From NCBI GenBank assembly GCA_020053565.1, contig JAGVMY010000114.1, forward strand, positions 1 through 12,849: a DNA stretch of 12,849 nucleotides. Direction: 5' to 3'. This document shows positions 8,365-12,849 of this stretch, in pieces. The stretch comes from Thermodesulfovibrionales bacterium (GTDB taxonomy: Bacteria; Nitrospirota; Thermodesulfovibrionia; Thermodesulfovibrionales; SM23-35). The notes beneath the pieces were generated by a model. The model had not been told where the DNA came from. It saw nothing but the letters and a program-made list of their open reading frames with translations, and made no database searches. The position numbers and the translations under genes were made by a program. The first letter of the stretch is position 1; each line of letters begins with the position of its first letter.

Positions 8365-8860
8365 CCAAGAATTAAAAATCAAAAATAAAAAATCAAAAAC
8401 AGGGTCAACGACTCGTAGAGAGTCCACAATTTTACATTTTGCATTTTTTATTTTTATTTGTCTTATCTCGGTTTCACTCATTGCATCTTGCGGGAAGAAA
8501 GAAGTGAAAAAGGTTTCGCCGGAATCAACGATAGCGAATGAGTTATTTGGAATTGCCGAGACGATAAGAAATGCCTATGTAAAAAATGACCGTGCAACTC
8601 TCGAAAGAAATTCTACAAAAGAGGGTTATCGAGAACTTATAGGAGCTATGAAAAGCTTTGATAGCGTTGAGCTTACCTTTACTCCTCGATGGGTTGACAT
8701 AGAAGATTCAGTGATTTACCTTAATGTCTCGTGGAAAGGCACATGGGTGGTCAGTGGCAAAAAGAATGAGGAAAGAGGCATGGCAATCTTTGTGCTGGAA
8801 GGAAAACCCCCAAAACTTGCCAGGGTATTAAGGGCTAATCCATTCAAACAGCCTGAGTAA
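8357..8860 (+). CDS. Small predicted lipoprotein of unknown function
   Basis: I do not recognise a named family. The 167-residue product has a long basic N-terminus, a hydrophobic segment (about 25-42) and a lipobox IASC with the modified cysteine at residue 45. It should therefore be exported, lipidated and finished by Lnt. The mature part (about 120 residues) begins SPESTIANELFGIAETIRNAY and has alternating strands such as VIYLNVSWKGTWVV, resembling small NTF2-like (SnoaL/DUF4440-type) folds, which is only an impression. ATG 8357 overlaps the gyrB stop by 8 bases and has AAGGA six to seven bases upstream. The first 16 or so codons come from low-complexity AAAAATCAAAAATA sequence, so the true start could be further in. 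Confidence 0.75.
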   Translation: MYNQELKIKNKKSKTGSTTRRESTILHFAFFIFICLISVSLIASCGKKEVKKVSPESTIANELFGIAETIRNAYVKNDRATLERNSTKEGYRELIGAMKSFDSVELTFTPRWVDIEDSVIYLNVSWKGTWVVSGKKNEERGMAIFVLEGKPPKLARVLRANPFKQPE

Positions 8861-8985
8861 AAAAGCATTTAGTGTTCAGCAACTGAAATCTTTTTGTAAC
8901 TTTGAGAACCTTTTAGATAACGCGTCCTTATATTTAAATGGTCCTTACTTGAAAATTACACCTGCTAATCGGTAATTCTAATTGC

Positions 8986-9014
8986 TTGAAATTATTGAGC
9001 ATTGCTGGTACAAA
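8986..9014 (+). promoter_or_regulatory. Candidate promoter of the fic gene
   Basis: TTGAAA (8986-8991; 5 of 6 to -35), a 17-base spacer, then TACAAA (9009-9014; 4 of 6 to -10). A half-site ATGTCGA (9020-9026), the same as in the palindrome array behind fic, lies where transcription would begin. The rest of the 243-base spacer 8861-9103 holds nothing else I can name. Confidence 0.35.
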
Positions 9015-9103
9015 TATGTATGTCGAGGGAATCATCGAGCCCAGAAAGGGAACATGTGCCGAATCATCGGGAAGGTGGTAAAGAAGGAGAAGAAGTATTA
9101 AAC

Positions 9104-10200
9104 ATGAAGAAGATGAAATTCGATCCCCTTAAGTCTTATAACCAACTCTCCCTGCTTCCGCCAAAAGAGAATATCGAGACTGCTGCTATCCTGAAAAAGA
9201 CTGTTTCTGCAGGCAGGGCATTGGCAGAACTGAAGGGGCTTGGTAAGACTATACCCAACCAGGCTATGCTGATTAATACCATTGTCCTTCAGGAAGCGCA
9301 GTTGAGTTCAGAGATAGAAAATATCATCACAACTACAGACGCTTTGTTCAGGGCGCTGACAATCAAGACATCTCAGGTAGATGCAGCGACAAAAGAGGTC
9401 CTCAGATACCGTGAAGCACTCTCAGAGGGATTCAATACTCTAAAGAAAAGGCCATTTCTGACAACAAATGTTTTTATCAAGATTTATCAGACGATCAAAG
9501 AAAATCAGGCTGGTATCAGGAATATGCCTGGCACAGCAATTAAGAACATAACTACAGGTGAGGTGATATATACACCCCTCCTGAGGGAGAATCTATTATC
9601 AGGGATAAGCTGAAAAACCTTGAAGAATACATCCATGAGGATAATTCTGTCGACCCCCTCATAAAGCTCGCTCTGATTCATTACCAGTTCGAGGCCATTC
9701 ACCCATTCACTGACGGCAATGGGAGGACAGGCAGGATTCTGAACATACTCTATCTGATCCTCAAGGATCTGCTCGATTCCCCTGTGCTGTATCTGAGCAA
9801 GTACATCATCGAAAACAAGAACGACTATTACCGTCTGCTCAGGGATGTCACAGAAAAGAGGAAATGGGGGCCCTGGATACTCTTCATGCTTGAGGCGATT
9901 GAGGAGACCGCTGTTCATACAAGAAAAAAAATTATCTCTATAAGGGAGCTTATCGAAGAGACGCTTATATTTGCCAAGAAACGCTTACCACCAAGAGTAT
10001 ATTCCAAGGAGCTAATAGAGTTACTGTTTCACCAGCCCTATACCAAGGGGCAGTTCCTTGTGGATGCAGGAATTGCAGAGAGACAGACCGCTGCCGAGTA
10101 TCTGAAGGAATTGGGGAAAATTGGTGTTCTCAAGAGCCATAAGGTAGGCAAGGAGAACCTGTATCTGAATGTTCAGCTCTATAGATTGCTTTCAAAGTAA
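9104..10200 (+). pseudogene. Fic-family protein (class II, C-terminal winged helix), split by a frameshift
   Basis: Fic enzymes usually transfer AMP from ATP to a hydroxyl of a target protein; many act as toxins or self-regulated modifiers. The two halves join within 9575-9582 (ACACCCCTCCTGAGG): the first frame ends at TGA 9611, while the second runs open from CCT 9577 to TAA 10198. Joined, the product is about 365 residues. It has an inhibitory helix SSEIEN matching (S/T)xxxE(G/N), the Fic core at 9700-9735 encoding HPFTDGNGRTGR (all key residues present), and a C-terminal winged-helix-like part with AERQTAAEYLKELGKIGVL. ATG 9104 (MKKMKFDPL) matches the family's N-terminus better than upstream starts. 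No other stop interrupts either half, so this is a recent mutation, a sequencing error in the C-run, or less likely a programmed shift. Confidence 0.85.
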
Positions 10201-10420
10201 TATGTCGACAACGTCGACATGATTGAAGAACGTGTCGAAATCTGCTTGCTATTTCGACACATGATAAATATATGTCGAAACCGTTGACATGTAGGCAATA
10301 AAGGGATAGTTATTACCCTATTGACGGTTCTCATTACCTCATTTAGACGGGGAACGACGCGTCCATTTTTTCGCATAACTTGGACACGTTAAAATAATAT
10401 GTCCATGACGTAGACATGAT
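10201..10420 (+). repeat. Array of ATGTC...GACAT palindromes (probable operator cluster)
   Basis: Palindromes lie at 10202-10220 (perfect 8-base arms ATGTCGAC/GTCGACAT), 10232-10260 (perfect 10-base arms GTGTCGAAAT/ATTTCGACAC, 9-base gap), 10272-10290 and 10399-10417. The first, third and fourth are 19 bases long and share ATGTC-n-A-n5-T-n-GACAT. The centres of the first three are 10211, 10246 and 10281, exactly 35 bases apart. Further inverted pairs are ACGCGTCCA/TGGACACGT (10357-10365, 10381-10389) and TGGACA/TGTCCA (10381-10386, 10400-10405). This looks like binding sites for a dimeric regulator. Which protein binds is not shown; candidates are the winged-helix end of Fic or the vanished S24 regulator downstream. 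Confidence 0.6.
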
Positions 10421-10602
10421 ACACTTAGTGTTGAGAGACTATGTCGTGAAGAACGACGAAGAGGAAGCTACCTTCAAGCAGCTTAAAAAATTCGGCGATA
10501 CGATTGTCCTGCATCCTTAATGTTAGGCATGAGGACATTGAGCAGAAGAAGGGCTCAAAGTATAGGATTGTAGGGAAGGTGGTGGAGGAGAATAATGGGA
10601 TG
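10416..10602 (+). pseudogene. Decayed C-terminal fragment of a LexA-like (S24 family) regulator
   Basis: The frame from 10416 reads LRDYVVKNDEEEATFKQLKK then FGDTIVLHP and stops at TAA 10518. The next frame continues as LNVRHEDIEQ, KKGSKYRIVGKVVEEN. Together these match the end of LexA/S24 repressors: TFKQLKKFG lines up with TVKRLKKQG of LexA, whose first Lys is the self-cleavage general base. The HPLN and YRIVGKVV strings match the family's last two strands. The DNA-binding domain and the catalytic Ser are absent, one frameshift separates the halves, and the natural end is lost where GGGATGTGTCCC begins. It is a remnant of a phage- or element-borne regulator that might once have bound the palindromes just upstream. 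Confidence 0.6.
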
Positions 10603-10619
10603 TGTCCCTTATTTGTCCC
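10597..10619 (+). repeat. GGGA/TCCC short repeat junction
   Basis: GGGA-TGTG-TCCC (10597-10608) followed by a second TTTGTCCC (10612-10619). Such GGGA...TGTCCC strings often flank IS200/REP-type elements in related genomes. Here it marks the abrupt end of the S24 fragment. No transposase is present; the mobile origin is inferred. Confidence 0.3.
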
Positions 10620-10815
10620 TACAACTGCTTTGCCCTTTTGCAAAATATTAACCTTCAGGTATTACTGGTCTGTGTCTTTGCTATAAATAACAACCATATT
10701 AATTGTCTTTTGCCTGTTTAGCTGTGCCTTGTAACCTTGTTTAATTTTGTAAAGCAATATACATGCCGAACAGTATTGGGATAGCGACCATTATCCTCAA
10801 AATACAAAAAAGAGC
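10620..10815 (+). other. Gene-free stretch before the attC-like site
   Basis: No convincing gene on either strand. On the minus strand a short hydrophobic frame (MVAIPILFGMYIALQN, 10791-10741) is too small to call. The sequence is AT-rich and unlike the core genes. Confidence 0.4.
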
Positions 10816-10875
10816 GCCTAACGATTTACTCCATCGGACTCGGTTTCACTGGGCCGATGACTTCAGGCGTTACAC
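10816..10875 (+). mobile_element. attC-like integron recombination site (60 bases)
   Basis: Starts with GCCTAAC (10816-10822), a perfect R'' box (RYYYAAC), and ends with GTTACAC (10869-10875), an R' box with one mismatch to GTTRRRY. TAAC/GTTA and an inner perfect stem CATCGG/CCGATG (10832-10837, 10854-10859) share one axis of symmetry, with 9 bases between boxes on each side. The right half TTCAGGCGTTA also occurs in the well-known aadA1 attC, and the total length is that of a classic 59-base element. The orientation is right for a cassette starting after 10875, where the plus-strand R-M genes lie. No integrase or attI is in the window. Confidence 0.6.
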
Positions 10876-10937
10876 ATAAAATAAAATCATATGCAATACC
10901 ACGATTATTAAGAAATTATCACCCTTCCATATCCTGA

Positions 10938-11831
10938 TTGAAAAAAGCTAAAATAGCTCAAATGGAAAAGCTTTGGAACAAAGAAGTCGAACAAAGGTTC
11001 TTCAAAGAATCATCTCAGTTTGCAACACCGGAGCAGTTATTTTATGTCACCGAGTCAGGTCAGTATTTGGCGTATTGGCCTAAAGGTTATGTCGGCAAAA
11101 AGAGCACTCTTCAAAGCAGAAATGCTCTCATCGGAAGTTTTACTGAAAAGTGGACTACCGACCTAATTCAAGAGATTGTAAGAGATAAAGGATTATTTGC
11201 TGTTCAAGGGGCAATTTGCAATGAAATTGCCCTGTCAAACATGTCTCCTGCCGATGTAGTTATTTCTAAAAACAACTCTCTCAATCAATTTCCTGATGAT
11301 ATTCTTGCAATAATAGAAGTCAAGATGTCCGTCGTTTGGAATTGGGAACTTCAAAAAAACAAATCATTAGTCTGTATCGGCGACTATAAAACTCATCAAG
11401 GCAATCCCGGCCTTTTACGCTCTGATTCAATGCTCAAAGCAATTGGCAAGAGCATAAATATAAGAGTCTCAAGTTCTAAAGCCTCCAAAATACCGATTAT
11501 CATCATGGGGAATACCCCAATCACAAATAGCTATTACTCCAAAGTTGATCATCTAAAAAGTGCTGGAATTATACAAAGCTTTTGGTCTGTTAATCCCAAA
11601 CCGTTAGATAATGATGGAGAGAATATCAAAAAAACTGACAAGCAAGGTTTTTACAGGTTTGACAGTTTCATCGAGTTAAAAAATGCTTTTGCAAATCTAT
11701 TGTCTGAAGAAAGAAATTACTTTTCGAGTATGAAAAGTAAAAAAGAATTAGGTCAAATCATAGAGAAAGCAAACGAAGAACAAACTTATGAGAAGAAAGC
11801 AGAGGTCTTTTTAAAATTAATCAATGAGTAA
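10938..11831 (+). CDS. Probable type II restriction endonuclease (PD-(D/E)XK)
   Basis: Expected to cut unmethylated DNA at the site protected by the overlapping methyltransferase. In the 297-residue product the nuclease core is visible as SPADVVIS (Asp106) and, after a short loop, IIEVKMSV (Glu127, Lys129). This is the D...ExK metal site, with Glu71 in FTEKW as a possible helper acid. A later string, GNPGLLRSDSMLKAIGKS, is typical of type II enzymes of this kind, but I cannot name the subfamily or the recognition sequence. Starts: TTG 10938 or ATG 10962 (MEKLWNKEV); neither has a good ribosome-binding site. It overlaps the methyltransferase by 8 bases, implying coupled translation. Base composition is more AT-rich than the core genes, and an attC-like site lies 62 bases upstream, both suggesting acquisition. 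Confidence 0.75.
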   Translation: MKKAKIAQMEKLWNKEVEQRFFKESSQFATPEQLFYVTESGQYLAYWPKGYVGKKSTLQSRNALIGSFTEKWTTDLIQEIVRDKGLFAVQGAICNEIALSNMSPADVVISKNNSLNQFPDDILAIIEVKMSVVWNWELQKNKSLVCIGDYKTHQGNPGLLRSDSMLKAIGKSINIRVSSSKASKIPIIIMGNTPITNSYYSKVDHLKSAGIIQSFWSVNPKPLDNDGENIKKTDKQGFYRFDSFIELKNAFANLLSEERNYFSSMKSKKELGQIIEKANEEQTYEKKAEVFLKLINE

Positions 11832-12741
11832 TCAAAGCGAAACTTTCAAAAAATACAAGCGTAATGGTACTAAAACGAGTTCCTTTGGAACTCCGGGCAG
11901 GATAAATCATGATTCTTCAGAATTTTACAACAGTAAATTATATGGTGATAAAAAAGTTCCTGAACACGTTAAATTTATTGAAAATCCAATTCCACCAGAT
12001 AATCTCGACAAAATATATTGCAAATCCAGCGAGGTAATGGATGAAATCCCTGATTGCAGTGTTCATTTGATGGTTACTTCACCGCCATACAATGTGAAAA
12101 AAGAATATGACAAAGACCTATCTCTTGAGGAATACAGAGCATTATTAAAAAAAGTATTCAAGGAAACATACAAAAAACTGGTAACAGGTGGTAGAGCCTG
12201 TATTAATGTTGCCAATCTCGGAAGAAAACCATATATCCCCTTGCACAGCTATATCATTGAAGATATGGCTGATATTGGTTTTCTAATGAGGGGTGAAATA
12301 ATTTGGAATAAAGCATCAAGCTCAAGTCCTTCAACTGCTTGGGGCAGTTGGTTGTCTGCTGGCAACCCAGTATTAAGAGACATCCACGAATATATTTTAA
12401 TTTTTTCTAAGGAGTCTTTTTCAAGGAAAAGAGGAAACAAAAAAGATACAATTGCTAAAGAAGATTTTCTTGAGTGGACAAAAAGCGTCTGGACATTCCC
12501 AGCAGTTTCTGCAAGAAGCATTGGTCATCCCGCCCCATTCCCAGAAGAATTACCACATAGATTGATTCAACTATATACTTTCAAGGGAGATGTTGTTTTA
12601 GACCCTTTCTGCGGTAGTGGCACTGCTTGTCTTACTGCATTGAAAGACGACAGACATTATATCGGATATGATATTGAACCTTCCTATGTTAAATTAGCAA
12701 ACCAAAGAATAGAATCTTTAGCAACAAGACGTTATGTGTAA
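11824..12741 (+). CDS. DNA methyltransferase of the R-M pair (beta class, probably N4-cytosine)
   Basis: Transfers a methyl group from S-adenosylmethionine to the exocyclic amino group of a base in its site, protecting the host from the adjacent nuclease. The 305-residue protein has the catalytic motif IV TSPPYN (85-90) before motif I DPFCGSGT (260-267), the order of the beta class. The SPPY form points to N4-methylcytosine, though N6-methyladenine is not excluded. Between them lies the variable target-recognition part (about 150-240), with IIWNKASS and IHEYILIFSK typical of the family. The C-terminal YIGYDIEPSYVKLANQRI follows motif I. The start ATG 11824 lies within the end of the nuclease gene. 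No controller (C) gene is seen. Confidence 0.92.
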   Translation: MSNQSETFKKYKRNGTKTSSFGTPGRINHDSSEFYNSKLYGDKKVPEHVKFIENPIPPDNLDKIYCKSSEVMDEIPDCSVHLMVTSPPYNVKKEYDKDLSLEEYRALLKKVFKETYKKLVTGGRACINVANLGRKPYIPLHSYIIEDMADIGFLMRGEIIWNKASSSSPSTAWGSWLSAGNPVLRDIHEYILIFSKESFSRKRGNKKDTIAKEDFLEWTKSVWTFPAVSARSIGHPAPFPEELPHRLIQLYTFKGDVVLDPFCGSGTACLTALKDDRHYIGYDIEPSYVKLANQRIESLATRRYV

Positions 12742-12849
12742 CACTTATAAGGCCTCCCTCTGTCAAGAGAAAAAACGATCCTGATCGGAAATAAAAATAA
12801 AAATTAATTTCCTTAATTTTTTCAAGACTGTATTCAGCTCTAACTTGAT
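12742..12849 (+). other. Spacer after the methyltransferase
   Basis: 108 AT-rich bases without a gene. It contains a dyad CGATC-CT-GATCG (12776-12787) and, at the window edge, GCTCTAAC (12837-12844), which could be the first box of another attC site but is cut off. Confidence 0.35.

Noticed and set aside
9002..9103. N-terminal extension of Fic from 9002
   Set aside because: The extra 34 residues are compositionally odd (SRESSSPEREH) and unlike the family, which begins near FDPLKSYN.
9572..9586. Programmed -1 frameshift in fic
   Set aside because: No X-XXY-YYZ slippery heptamer and no evident downstream structure; Fic genes are not known to need a shift.
10202..10290. CRISPR array
   Set aside because: Repeats are palindromes of variable sequence with different gaps; no identical 24-37 base repeats with unique spacers and no cas genes.
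10741..10791. Minus-strand hydrophobic mini-ORF (MVAIPILFGMYIALQN)
   Set aside because: Only 16 codons from ATG, no ribosome-binding site, upstream frame closed by a stop inside the attC-like element.

Overview
The window looks like the chromosomal replication-initiation neighbourhood of an uncultured diderm (Gram-negative-type) bacterium, followed by an accessory stretch. An outer-membrane lipoprotein pathway (lnt plus a lipoprotein), an RF2 gene with programmed frameshifting, and a GyrB of about 800 residues with the Proteobacteria-type insertion all fit a diderm. My best guess is Nitrospirota or a deltaproteobacterial lineage, but nothing here fixes the phylum.

Core block (1-8860). A 5'-truncated-by-window speD (S-adenosylmethionine decarboxylase) leaves on the minus strand. 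Diverging from it on the plus strand are lnt, prfB (complete only when a +1 programmed frameshift at codon 26 is included), a 317-base control region with a good promoter, a dyad and a DnaA box, then dnaA, dnaN, gyrB and a small lipoprotein gene that overlaps the end of gyrB. Together these cover replication initiation, the sliding clamp, supercoiling, translation termination and lipoprotein maturation. The spacers after dnaA, dnaN and gyrB carry short degenerate repeats of different types.

Accessory block (8861-12849). A class II Fic-family (AMPylase) gene with a C-terminal winged-helix region is split by one frameshift. Behind it is a gene-free region of about 740 bases that holds several kinds of unexplained structure. 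There is an array of ATGTC...GACAT palindromes, three of them centred exactly 35 bases apart. There is a decayed C-terminal fragment of a LexA-like S24 regulator and a GGGA/TCCC junction. Last comes a 60-base element with the layout of an integron attC recombination site. Immediately after it lies a compact, AT-rich type II restriction-modification pair (PD-(D/E)XK nuclease overlapping a beta-class SPPY methyltransferase), oriented as a cassette would be.

The most interesting points are the attC-like element next to the R-M pair, and the regularly spaced palindrome array behind fic, whose half-site also appears next to the proposed fic promoter. No entirely new multi-gene system is evident.
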